From: Asterias amurensis
Taxonomy: Eukaryota; Echinodermata; Asteroidea; Forcipulatida; Asteriidae
Length of the DNA stretch: 64,000 nucleotides
Assembly: GCF_032118995.1 (NCBI RefSeq)
Contig: NC_092667.1
Location: 860,931 to 924,930, forward strand
Reading direction: 5' to 3'
In this document: positions 24,801-32,854 of the stretch, piece after piece
Position numbering within the stretch: position 1 is the first letter of the stretch
Layout: every line of letters begins with the position of its first letter
Program-made: the position numbers and the translations under genes
Notes under the pieces: generated by a model
Database searches by the model: none
Seen by the model: the letters and a program-made list of their open reading frames with translations, nothing else
What the model was told of the DNA's origin: nothing

Positions 24801-25797
24801 TTTGCAATTGTCAAAGACCAGTCTTACTTCAGAGGGAGCCGTTTCTCCTAATGTTTTATACTTATTATCAACCTCTCCCCATTACTCTTTACCAAGTAAC
24901 GTTTTATGCTATTTGAGTAATTACCAACTGTGTCCACAGCCTTAAAAGGGAATCACTTTGAAACCTATAAGCATTTTTTAAGGATACAACTGACATACTT
25001 AAAGCGCGTCTAACTTGCACACTCTGTTTAAAATCTTAGCATCTTATTAATATTTAAATATGCTTTGTCTAAAAAGTTTGTCGTTTTGAAGACTTTATTG
25101 TTTCCAGTGATACTGTCAGTACAATCAAAACGCCAGAATCAAGAGTTCAATAAATTTGCAACTCTACATAAATCACTTTTATGGTTGCAGATTTAATCAT
25201 AATATGCATTCATTTATTTTTCAGTTCGAAAAATAAAGTACTGATCAATGTCTTGTCTCTAAATTGCAGTTGCCCGTGCTAAGAGCCCTGCAGAGTTTTT
25301 CGCTGATCGTATGTATGATTCAATGAAGGGAGCTGGCACTGATGATGAACGACTCATCCGATGCATTGTCTCACGATCAGAGGTAGGAACTACTGTAAAA
25401 AAAATATATATATTTCCAGGTGACTTTAACCACTATTGTTGCGTCCTTCGGATGGGACGTAAAAGCTGTAGGTCCCGTTTGTTATGGTTGCTTCGTTCCA
25501 TCAAAATAATGTTTGACAGTTATTAAGCTCCAAACAAATTTGAATGGAGCCCAGAGTTGCATTCATGACATTTTTTTTATGGCGCATGTTAATGTAGTAT
25601 TTCCGATAATAAGCGATTCATTTCATTGATTGACTTTATTCATTTTCTGATCCGTAAAGATTGATATGAGGAAAATAAAGATTGCCTTCTTCATCAAATA
25701 TGAGGTCGGCTTAGCAAGTTTCATCAAAGACGACTGCTCTGGAGACTACGGTAAACTTCTTATTGCCCTCGTCAAGGGAGACACCGATGATGATTAG
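9808..25797 (+). CDS. Annexin, complete 13-exon gene
   Basis: Calcium- and phospholipid-binding annexin of about 338 residues, the usual family length. Coding exons: 9808-9825, 12552-12596, 14191-14266, 15346-15440, 16451-16564, 18333-18389, 19664-19697, 20752-20831, 22360-22428, 22831-22932, 23915-23990, 25270-25382 and 25660-25797 (stop TAG). All have GT-AG borders and phases that join without a break (1017 nt). The start is MEDLAE at 9808, with A at -3. Repeat 1 (about residues 29-98) has GLGTDED and SELRGNLED. Repeat 2 (101-173) has GAGTDER and ESETSGDF. Repeat 3 (185-257) has EDRWGTDES and DECSGNL. Repeat 4 (260-335) has GAGTDDE and KDDCSGDY. Each therefore keeps a GxGT-type calcium loop and a downstream acidic cap. 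Layout and motifs resemble vertebrate ANXA5, with a short non-glycine-rich N-terminus. The 45-nt exon 2 ([11 protein letters not shown]) is phase 0 at both ends and could be optional or mis-called; the rest is secure. No clear poly(A) signal was assigned. Confidence 0.93.
10394..10742. mobile_element. TTAA MITE family A copy
   Basis: Flanked by TTAA; ends AGACACTGGACACC and GTGTTCACTGCCT. It lies in intron 1 of the plus-strand annexin. Confidence 0.8.
10983..11374. mobile_element. TA-flanked MITE, ends AGGTTTTCTCGGTCAA
   Basis: Inverted ends TAGGTTTTCTCGGTCAAATT and AATTGACCGAGAAAACCTA, with second inner inverted blocks (ATGAGCAGCCAATT). Other copies at 32454, 33083 and 62180 show TA at the junctions, as in Tc1/mariner-like elements. 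Confidence 0.8.
11393..11717. mobile_element. TTAA MITE family A copy
   Basis: Left end AGGCACTGGACAC after TTAA. The right end is degenerate (GTGGCCAGTGC). Confidence 0.7.
12029..12387. mobile_element. TTAA MITE family A copy, opposite orientation
   Basis: Right end GGTGTCCAGTGCC before TTAA, degenerate left end. It lies 165 bp upstream of annexin exon 2. Confidence 0.7.
13203..13320. mobile_element. Short palindromic MITE, ends GGTGGCAGCAGACTTACC
   Basis: GCTAGGTGGCAGCAGGCTTA and its near complement near 13290-13318 enclose a 60-bp loop with GAGCATGCGCA. Other copies lie at about 3081-3190 and 28748-28874. Confidence 0.8.
13966..14124. mobile_element. MITE, ends GCCCGGTTCATACTTCCTGC
   Basis: Inverted ends bound about 160 bp. 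Further copies lie at 35499-35690 and 53190-53293 (degenerate). It ends 66 bp upstream of annexin exon 3. Confidence 0.8.
14569..14930. mobile_element. TTAA MITE family A copy
   Basis: Flanked by TTAA at 14565-14568 and 14931-14934, with the family core GGGAGCCGTTTCTCACAATG. Confidence 0.8.
14961..15329. mobile_element. TTAA MITE family A copy abutting exon 4
   Basis: Begins after TTAA (14957-14960) and ends at about 15329, sixteen bases before annexin exon 4. Its tail ACCTTCCCTT supplies part of the polypyrimidine stretch of the splice acceptor. Confidence 0.8.
15805..16181. mobile_element. TTAA MITE family A copy, well-preserved ends
   Basis: Left end AGGCAGTGGACACTATTGGT and right end as its complement, both next to TTAA. 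This is the clearest pair of family termini in the window. Confidence 0.9.
17345..17406. repeat. Two adjacent short hairpins
   Basis: CCATGCGCTAGTCCGAAGAC...ATGG is followed directly by CCGTGCGCTAGTCCGACAGA...CACGG. Each is a stem with GCTAGTC/GACTAGC, and the two share the CGCTAGTCCG core. Confidence 0.75.
17605..17785. repeat. Large palindrome
   Basis: AATATTGACTGCTTTTACTC through CGGAGCGTTCTATTTTCCC, the CTCGGCTTCGCCTCGG loop, and the reverse complement back to GCAGTCAATATT. A related palindrome with the same outer ends is at 28055-28222. Confidence 0.85.
17850..18030. repeat. Large palindrome
   Basis: TTATCACACGCGCGCTCGTG...ATAGCGCGTCTGCGTCCCAT is matched by its complement at about 17963-18027, with a loop of roughly 60 bp. 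Confidence 0.85.
18535..18668. repeat. Palindromic element
   Basis: AGTCTTGGCTCAAGACGTCAGTG and its near complement CACTGACGTCTTGGGCCAAGACT frame about 75 bp, in the intron after annexin exon 6. Confidence 0.8.
19140..19470. mobile_element. Palindromic MITE, core GCTGTAGTTTTTGAG
   Basis: Contains GTAGTTTTTGTGAAATTAGT...ATTTCTCAAAAACTACAGCA as inverted blocks, with ends matching GGGTACTTTTTGTAACAC. Relatives lie at 23640-23775, 33318-33590 and 58450-59310. Confidence 0.75.
19960..20537. mobile_element. THAP/Kolobok-derived palindromic MITE
   Basis: Ends AGTCACCTGGAAGTGG and CCAGGTGACT, flanked by TTAA (19956-19959, 20538-20541). Inner inverted blocks carry GACGTCA, AGGCAGACTTTGCCTGTAAT and GTACATGTACG. 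The centre reads GGCAATGCCGACC, the same context as the start of the THAP relic at 31202, which links this MITE to a THAP-bearing transposon. Confidence 0.85.
20880..21250. repeat. AAG-rich microsatellite plus old interspersed repeat
   Basis: A run of AAG triplets (about 20890-20922) leads into ATGCGCAAGTATCCACCCTG and an A-rich tract with repeated CAAAA units. It is followed by a long non-palindromic stretch with no coding frame that I recognise. This fills the intron after annexin exon 8. Confidence 0.6.
21562..22313. mobile_element. TTAA palindromic MITE family B with nested family A copy
   Basis: Outer ends GGAACACGTTGCCTTGGATC and GATCCAAAG. The central GCGAACTAACACGGTCGGCC arm is interrupted at 21793-22172 by a complete family A copy with its own TTAA target duplication (21789-21792 and 22173-22176). 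Confidence 0.85.
21793..22172. mobile_element. TTAA MITE family A copy nested in family B
   Basis: Intact ends AGGCAGTGGACACTATTGGT and its complement, with TTAA on both sides, inserted in the family B element at 21562-22313. It must be the younger of the two. Confidence 0.9.
22675..22790 (+). mobile_element. SINE body fragment
   Basis: Contains GAGTATACAGTGCTAACACA and CATCGGTGATGGGTAACAAC, the 3' body shared with the tRNA-headed SINEs at 26712-26941 and 50918-51120. The tRNA head is missing. Confidence 0.75.
23079..23384. mobile_element. TTAA MITE family A copy
   Basis: TTAA at both ends; shorter than other copies because the segment after CACCCTTGTCACACGAA is deleted. It follows annexin exon 10. 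Confidence 0.85.
24029..24401. mobile_element. TTAA palindromic MITE family B
   Basis: Ends GAACACGTTGCCTTGGATCG and CGAGGCAACGTGTTC; the arms meet near GTCAAAGTTTTGACTCCCAT. Its right TTAA (24402-24405) is shared with the next element. Confidence 0.85.
24406..24781. mobile_element. TTAA MITE family A copy
   Basis: Lies exactly between TTAA 24402-24405 and TTAA 24782-24785, both shared with neighbouring elements. Confidence 0.85.
24786..24941. mobile_element. Short TTAA MITE family A copy
   Basis: Internally deleted 156-bp copy; ends AGGCCCTGGACACC and GTGTCCACAGCC with TTAA on both sides. Confidence 0.85.
25420..25505 (+). mobile_element. SINE body fragment
   Basis: CGTCCTTCGGATGGGACGTA matches the body of the tRNA-headed SINE at 34765. 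It lies in the last intron of the annexin gene. Confidence 0.6.
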
Positions 25798-26700
25798 AGC
25801 AGCACGTAGTCTTGATTCGCGACTTTTGTTTTATTAATCACCGGTAGAGGGCGCTACATCGACTGTTTTAGAGCATGGCATGGAAGGACTGGAGCAAGTC
25901 TACACATATGGATTGTTAGGTTTGATCCAGATGTTTGTGTGATACAGATATCTCTTCTCCAGTGATTTTTGTTGCGGACACTATTCGTGTTGCGATATCA
26001 GCAACTAAGTTTACAAAATGAACGTCTCCAATCAAGACTAAGCAGCACTAAGATCAGAGTAAACGTGCCGAAGTCGATTTCACAAAACTCTTCCTAACTT
26101 AGGATTAATCTTACGACTTAGAACGAGTTAAGTTCCGTATCCGAAGACGCTGGGACGCAATGAACCCATTCTAAGTTGAGATGGGTTACTCGTCCTAATT
26201 CGAGATAGGATTAATCCTTTCGTGAAATCGGCTGCCTTGGATCATGACAAAATGCTGTATCTGTATCTGTATTAGACTCTTTTAAAGCCGTTCGGTTGCG
26301 TTCAAAATTATGTTAGCTATAGTAATAATAAGCACCCAGTAGGTTTTATAAAAACCACAGTTTGAAATCTGATAATGCACTATCTACTTATTTCATTGCA
26401 CTTATTTTAAAAAACACGCCAATTATGAGAAAGTTTGTAAGAATTGTTTCATGGGTTTAACCTGCTTCTTTTTGATTGATATTTTGGTTCCTCACAGTCG
26501 ATTTATCGTCTTCAAGTTTCTACACTCCCCATTGTCTAGTTATTGACTTTATGTTTCAGTGTAACTATTGAAACAAACAATGTTGTGTAACTCGAAATTA
26601 TTGAGTTTTACATTGTAGCATTCTCGTAAGATTTTGTGGTTTTTTCCATTTTATCATTTTGTTTCATCGGATAAAAAAACATTCAAAGATTATGATCTTA
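25798..26700 (+). other. Annexin 3' flank / probable 3' UTR
   Basis: No open frame of interest follows the annexin stop. A palindromic stretch at about 26078-26238 (GATTTCACAAAACTCTTCCT... matched by ...TTTCGTGAAATC) is another fold-back repeat. No canonical AATAAA was found close by, so the transcript end is not set. Confidence 0.5.
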
Positions 26701-26711
26701 ATTTAGGTTTT

Positions 26712-26941
26712 ACCTATATACACCGATGTGTGCTAGCACTGTATATTCAGTACTTTCCCGAACTCTGTGAAAAAAAAACAGACTTATTACTCGGGTGGGA
26801 TTCGAACCCACGACCTTTGCACTTCAAGAGCAGTGTCTTACCAACTAAACCACGGCTTGCCAGGTAGCTAGAGGCAGTTCGAATCCTATATTTTAGCAGT
26901 GGGCAAAATAAATATTCTTTATCCCCGATGCAAACTTTCAT
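26712..26941 (-). mobile_element. tRNA-derived SINE
   Basis: On the minus strand a tRNA-like head at 26866-26793 has an A box (TAGTTGGTAAGAC) and B box (GGTTCGAATCC). It is followed by a body containing AGTACTGAATATACAGTGCT. The anticodon stem pairs poorly, and the same head and body recur at 50918, so this is a retroposon, not a tRNA gene. Confidence 0.85.
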
Positions 26942-27689
26942 CTATTAATATTATAATCGTTCGAATTGATTTAAGGGTTCAGTGGAAACGACTTTGATTA
27001 GCTTTGTTTTAAAACAATTTAGCAATACTTTGTTCTTCTTCTTTTACCGCTGTCCCTTCCCAGACTTCGGAGAAAGAAACTGCGAATTATATACATGTAG
27101 CTCTCTATTAAGACTTTGCTTTGTTTTTTTCCATTCATTCAGCAAAACATTAATACCCGCATTGCCTGCACTTACAATGCCTGTAGCTCGCAAAATCATT
27201 AATTTCATAGGCCTGTTTTAGCAGAAAATCTTGTTTAAAAATGTTCAGCGGTCTGCAAAAATTAATTAGCACTAACCAGTCAAAAATTGCATATGTGATA
27301 TAGAAAAGGGTAGTTTGGCTGGTAACAACTTTCTGATAAGCATAATTATTGTTGTTGTGCTTAGCCACTTTTTGTGCTTAAGCAGCTTTGTGAAACTGGC
27401 TCTGGCTGGCACCCAGCAGAGTACCACAAGATACATCGGGTTATAATGTTCCTCGAGAAAATTCAACTTTTAGTTTGAGACAGTTGCTGTTTTGTTTTTG
27501 CTTTGTCAATTAAAATTAACTGTCAACATTTTAGGATGTTACTTTATGATAAAACATTATGATTATATTTACAAGAGCGTAAATTTGATATTTAGCCAAG
27601 AGTGCTTGATATAGTAGTAACGATTGTCTTGATATTGTTTGCTTACAGTTATTGACTTGAGTTTCATTAAAAGAATATCTGAGATTATA

Positions 27690-28054
27690 CAACTGACATA
27701 CAGATCCTTGTCATTTGATTGGTGGAACTTACTTCACGTGACATTCACTATTACTCCCATCCGCACCGGCGATCAAAAAGACCTATTCGCCCATGGGGAA
27801 TAGCATTTCCCATTCAACAGTTAGGATCATCATTGTTCCCAATGTTTTTGAGCAGTACAGCGCCGCTGCGCAGCTGCTAAAACAAAAGAGCACCTGTGCT
27901 AAAGGTTGTGATCCGAATGCTATTAAATTTGTGCATTGTTACCGCTACGCGGCGCTATATATGATTTGTTCCGAACCAGTAATTTGTGTGATTTTTCATA
28001 ATGTTATACTTTTAAGATATATCAAATGACAAGGATCTATATGTCAGTTATATA
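27690..28054. mobile_element. Inverted-repeat element, ends ACTGACATACAGATCCTTGT
   Basis: Near-perfect inverted ends of about 30 bp (27690-27722 and 28020-28053) enclose about 300 bp without a coding frame that I recognise. Confidence 0.75.
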
Positions 28055-28222
28055 AAACAAATATTGAGTGGCTTTAATTCGTGGAATGGAAGGAATATTA
28101 TCGCTCGGTAAAATTTGGACTGGTCCATTTCACTCGGCTTCGCCTCGTGAAATGGAACAGTCCAAATTTTACCTTGCGATAATAATTCTTTTATCCCACT
28201 CTGAGCCACTCAATATTTGTTT
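28055..28222. repeat. Large palindrome
   Basis: AAACAAATATTGAGTGGCTT...CAGTCCAAATTTTACC with loop CTCGGCTTCGCCTCG. The loop and outer CAATATT ends match the palindrome at 17605. Confidence 0.85.
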
Positions 28223-28747
28223 AATGTTAAACTGTTTATTCTCTTCTCAGGTAGGGTAGGTTGCTGGTGGCTAGCGACATCAAACATTTATTTACTCAAA
28301 GGAACATTACAGAATTGGAGACAAAAAAACTTGTCCCAGATCACAGATTTGCATTCAACTATATGGATGATGATAGCTATTACTAGTAGTATAGAACAAT
28401 CCCTTGAAATGCTTCTGTCGGAAATGTCATATTTAATAAGAAATAAATATAAATAATTTCCCTTTTGGAGTTTATTGCTCAGTCAGCGTTTTATGAATTC
28501 ATTTTAAACGATGTCAAGCAAAAGTAAAAAATGTGTAATCTGTTTTTCACTATTTTGTCGTGAGCCAGATGGCCGATCAATCTCAAACGTTTACAAGTTT
28601 GTCAGTTTATGTTATAGTGGATTACATCTTATACTGCCACTAACTGTTACAGCAAAATTAAATTCTGTAATGTTCCTTTAACCTACATAAACGTAAACTC
28701 ATGTTTCGAAGTGCCGTTAAAGCCACCGTGCGGGTAGGTCAATGGGA

Positions 28748-28874
28748 GACTTTGAGGCGCTAGGTGGCAGCAGACTTACTAAAAAAAAATTCATTGTTGA
28801 CGTAGTTCTGAGCATGCGCACATTACCGAGACAGTGGATTTTACCTGGTAAGTCTGCTGCCACCAAGCGTCCCA
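28748..28874. mobile_element. Short palindromic MITE (third copy)
   Basis: GCGCTAGGTGGCAGCAGACT...TCTGCTGCCACCAAGCG, the same family as 3081 and 13203, with the same GAGCATGCGCACATT core. Confidence 0.8.
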
Positions 28875-29089
28875 AAAGTTCCCCGTTCACGCTGCGAACT
28901 GCTAGTTATTTCCTCTCAATAAATGAAACGCTTCGTCGAGGTAAATTATCAAGAATCAGGCCTCGTTGGGATTAAACCACTAGTTGAAAACGTCATCGGC
29001 CGCCATCTTTGATGAATTGTACACGCGTGAAGAGCTATCATTGGTTGAGCGTCGTGTGGTGTTGTGGGGAGTCCGTTGGAGTTGAGGGG

Positions 29090-30920
29090 CGAATCTCCGG
29101 TGGACAGAGTCTCCAGCCATCCCGGTCTTCACTGTGTGGTAATGACCGCTCGGTTGCTGGCCAATGTTAATGGACAGAGCCAAAACTCCGAAAGGTTAAT
29201 TTTGGGAGCTCCGGGTTTCCGGGTATAAACTTGTGGGGTTGGATGGGTCAGGGTTAGTTTTGAAGGGCCGGCTAGGTTTTAATGGTAATTTTGAATGATG
29301 GTTTGGAAAGTTTTCTTTTTTAAGGGTTTGGGTTGTTTGGAGTTTTGAGGGTTGGGGTTGTTCAAATTTAGGGGTTAGGGTTAGGTTGCAAGGTTGTGGA
29401 GGTTGTGGAGGGTTGCAAGGTTGGTTTATGGTTTACTTGAAAGGATCGGTGCTGCTTAGGATTAGTTTTGAGGTTCAGGTTGGTTAGAGTTAATATTTAG
29501 GGGTTGGGATGAGGCGAGGGGTCAGAGTTTGTAAGTTTTTTAAGGCTCTGGGTTGCCTAGGGTTAATATTTAAGTGTTGGGGTTGGTTATAACTTCGCAC
29601 AAGTCATTTTGAGAAGTTGAGTAAAATACATTTGTTTGTGCATAATGTAATTTATTTTGAGCTTGCAGTGCTGAGAAATGGCTTTAAAACATAAACATCA
29701 TCAATTTACATTAAACTTGTACTTTTACATCAATTAAATATTACCTATCATTTTAGTCTGACGGATACTGTATATAATTGTTTCTTCTTGAAAACCTTAG
29801 GTGTTGTCTCTATGAGAGCCGGTTGGTATTATTCAATGTCGTACGCTCTAAATGAGTCGTTATAGGAAATAGTGGCAACGACGAAAGTACAGTTGTCGAA
29901 ATGTTGAGACTAAACCAATCGGCTTTTCCAGGGCCACCATCTTTTTGAAATCGTGTACCCGTAACATTAAAATTAATCTAAGCATTCATGTGTAAAGATT
30001 CAAATTTCACATAATTAACCCCGTTCAAATAGTTATAATACAATACATCTAGATTATCTTAACTTACATTTGAAACCTTTTTAGTCCATCGTTAAATTTC
30101 AAAACATAGTATCCCCTGTGATAAAAACAATCCCCTTCCCGACCCCGCCTCTGTTGTTACCCTCCCCCCCCCCCCCCCTGCTTTACTTTCCTTCATCTTT
30201 ATCCTCGAATTCCATTGTTTCACCAGTTTACATGGCTCTACTTACCGTAAGCAAATAATCGGCGCTTGCAGAAGCAGGGAATTCTGAGCTTATGTCAAAT
30301 ATATTTCACGGGTTAGCGGGGAATTTTGGCTTTTAGTCAGGCATTCTACGCTTACACGGGGGAAGCGCAGAAATTCGGCGCTTACACAGTAAGCGGATAA
30401 TTGTAATCGTAGGCGGAAAACTTGGCGGTAAGCAGAACCATGAAATTGGGCTCTGTTCCTGGTTGTGTGTTGTCAAATAGCCTTCGAGAAAGACTCTGCT
30501 TTAGGGTTGAAGTTACCTCGTTTTATAGATGGTAGCCGGAGAGTACAATGCAAAACCTTTAGCATTATAACAATTGAACTTCCAAAAGCGAATTTCAATA
30601 CAAGTTTTGTTTTTTTATGTCATATTTTATACTAAAACTTGATAATTCAAATGAATGCTTACGTTTGTGTCAACGTTTGACGCAATATCGATGTTTATAG
30701 TAACATGAACTTTATTACAACTAAAGTGTTTTTCACACAGACATGAAACTATATGTTAATAAAAACCAAATCTAACTTTATATAGCTCTTATCATTAGCT
30801 CCAAACCAATAGTGCACAGTGAACTCTATAGAAAGATCAACAGCAAGTAATAATGAGAGAACTTGCCAACTGCTCTTTTTCAGAATGTGTTTGAGAATAT
30901 TTTGAAGAAAAACTCAACTT
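29090..30920. repeat. Unit repeat block, copy 1 (G-rich, telomere-like)
   Basis: Aligns by eye with 44440-46790, 54540-57930 and, in part, 62905-63660. It starts with GAGTCTCCAGCCAT, passes through degenerate GGGTTAGGGTTAG-type DNA (29220-29590), then a shared segment with GTTGTCGAAATGTTGAGAC. It ends with a MITE (30222-30460) and CGAGAAAGACTCTGCTTTAG. No gene was seen. It precedes lectin 1 as the other copies precede lectins 2 and 3. Confidence 0.8.
30222..30460. mobile_element. MITE, ends CATGGCTCTGCTTACCG
   Basis: CATGGCTCTACTTACCGTAAGC and, inverted, GCGGTAAGCAGAACCATG, with repeated GGCGCTTRCA and GTAAGCGGA blocks between. Copies lie at 46195-46412, 55890-57583 (interrupted) and 63885-64000 (cut by the window edge). 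Confidence 0.75.
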
Positions 30921-31201
30921 CAAATAGTTTGGATAAAGTCACCTGGAAACAGATTTTTGTTTTCTTTCAAACATAAGAGTGTCTGCTTATAAACAATTAA
31001 ACCGTTTTTATTGTTTGTCACGATTTATATGTTTAAAAAATATATAAAGTTGTTTGAGGGGGCTGTCTCCGCCTACCCATTTTGTGACGTCAATCGAGGC
31101 AGACTTTGCCTGTAATGCGTAGAGTAAACAAACGTGCAAAGTACATGTTCGATCCATCCAAGTCGTGAGGTTGAACGGTTAGAAAAAAAATGTTTCCGGC
31201 A

Positions 31202-31560
31202 ATGCCGACAAGACGTATTGCTGCAGGGTGCAGCAAAACAACAACTATAACGATTGGGTCAGGTTGCATGTGTTTCCTGCAGATCCCAGGTATGGGCGGT
31301 TGTGGGTCGCGAAAGTCAGACTCACAAGAGCAATAGTGGTCCGGTCCGACGTCTTGTTCAGTGCTGTGCAGCGAATACTTCGAGCCGTCGCGTCGTGCTT
31401 CGAATCCGGAATACACCACCATTTGACATGAAGAGAAAAGTTGTTCTAAAACATGGCGCCATCCCAACAACTTTTCCAGAGTGGGAAGGCAAAAAAGGTA
31501 CATGAAAGACGTGACGAACCCAAAGAAGCGTATGCCAAACGTACCAAATTCTGGTAAGTT
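31202..31560 (+). pseudogene. THAP DNA-binding domain remnant of a transposase
   Basis: MPTRRIAAGCSKT opens in one frame. LHVFPADPRYGRLWVAKVRL, the THAP segment between the second Cys and the conserved Trp, follows in another frame. A third frame has the GPTSCSVLCSE-like stretch, corresponding to the C-terminal CxxH zone. At least two frame changes are present, so it is dead. It ends near a TTCTGGTAAG donor-like site, as expected for a first transposase exon. Confidence 0.7.
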
Positions 31561-31651
31561 TGAACTTCTTTTTAGCTTGCGATTCACCGTGCAGGGTAAT
31601 CCGAGTGGGCCGTCCGCACAGCAGCTAGCCGTAGTGCGTGCAGTCTGCTCC

Positions 31652-32194
31652 TAGTCTGGTTCCCTGACCAAAGATTCCTTGACGACTCTTGTTAAAAATC
31701 TTAGGTCAGGTATAACCCACGGTTAAAAATAGACCATGACGCAACTTGTCAGGGTCGGGGGGTCATCTCCAGGGAAACCATGTCTGCACGTACTACTAGT
31801 TGCGATAACGTAACCCTCCTCCCAACGGCCGCCGGGCCGGAGGGTTACGAGATTATTTTGATCGTCAATTAATGACAATCTGGAAGCGATTTCCCAGGTT
31901 TATATATTTTGAACTTGTCGCATCGCTTTGCAAACGCTTTATTTAGGCACAACGCCTGCATTGGCAATAACTGGCATAAAAACTCCTGGATCTACGGCCG
32001 ACAGGACTAACATTACGAGTCCGTACCGAACAACAACGATACTGTCCGAATGTTGACGACAACACGTTCGGAACATTTCGGATAATTTCGAAAGAGGATG
32101 AATTCCTCCTTTTTGGTCACGTGATTTTGGGTGATACCGGACCCTAAATTCGACAGAGCCTAGTCGGAGATTTTTGGGTCTGGGAACCAGACTA
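31652..32194. mobile_element. MITE nested in THAP relic, 9-bp target duplication
   Basis: Perfect inverted ends TAGTCTGGTTCCC flanked by GTCTGCTCC at 31643-31651 and 32195-32203. It interrupts the transposase intron of the THAP element. Nine-base duplications occur in Mutator-like and Merlin-like elements; the superfamily is not assigned. Confidence 0.85.
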
Positions 32195-32411
32195 GTCTGC
32201 TCCGTGACCGTAGTTCTGTCCGTAGGCATCATACCAATCAGGTACCCAGACGTAGGGTGCGGGGCCAGACTACACATTTTCTCTTCAATACCGCGCCTCG
32301 ATTGACGTCACGAATACCGCCCTCTCGGGTCGGGGCCTACTCTTAAATATTAAATTTGGAAATAAAATGAGAACTAATTTTTTTGAACCGTAGTTAACTA
32401 ATTATTCAATT

Positions 32412-32837
32412 CCACTCTCCATTGCTCGTTACCAAGTAAGGTTTTATGCTAATTAGGTTTTCTCGGTCAAATTCAGAAAATCAGCAGCCAATTTCATTTT
32501 CATGCGTTCGAGTTGAAGCAGTTTTGCCTCTCCAGTTGTTACTGCGTTTCAAATTCAGACTAAGGCCGTTCAATTTTGAGCCAAGTCAAATTCCTTTAAC
32601 ACTCTGTTCAATCAAGCGTATCATCATTTTTTCTTGTGACAAACACGCCTCGAAAAATGTCTGCGAACTTGAATGCTGCTTTGATGCATTGTTAAATTGA
32701 ATGACTATTTTCACTAGCATTTGATTTCGCGCGAAATAGAAAAGCTTGGTGCTTAAATGGGCTGCTCATTTGCCGAAATTGACTGAGAAAACCTATAATT
32801 ATTTTGAATAATTACCAATAGTGTCCACTGCCTTTAA
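32412..32837. mobile_element. Family A MITE fragment with nested TA-flanked MITE
   Basis: The family A segments CTCCATTGCTCGTTACCAAG and GAATAATTACCAATAGTGTC are separated by a complete TAGGTTTTCTCGGTCAA element at 32454-32796. It ends only 17 bp beyond the lectin 1 stop codon. Confidence 0.8.
32454..32796. mobile_element. TA-flanked MITE nested in family A
   Basis: Inverted ends TAGGTTTTCTCGGTCAAATT and ATTGACTGAGAAAACCTA, inserted in a family A copy. Confidence 0.8.
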
Positions 32838-32854
32838 GCAACTTTTCGCATCAG

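Larger units (their letters stand above)
30936..32411 (+). mobile_element. THAP-bearing transposon relic (Kolobok-like)
   Basis: Left end AAAGTCACCTGGAAA and arms as in the short MITEs at 19960 and 49791 (AGGCAGACTTTGCCTGTAAT, CCGCCCTCTCGGGTCGGGGC). The centre holds a THAP-domain exon relic and a nested element at 31652-32194. TTAA targets in the short relatives plus a THAP domain fit the Kolobok superfamily; this is family knowledge applied by inference. Confidence 0.7.

Noticed and set aside
26793-26866. tRNA gene on the minus strand
   Set aside because: It has A and B boxes, but the anticodon stem pairs badly and the tRNA-like part is joined to a body repeated at 50918 and 22675, so it is a SINE head.
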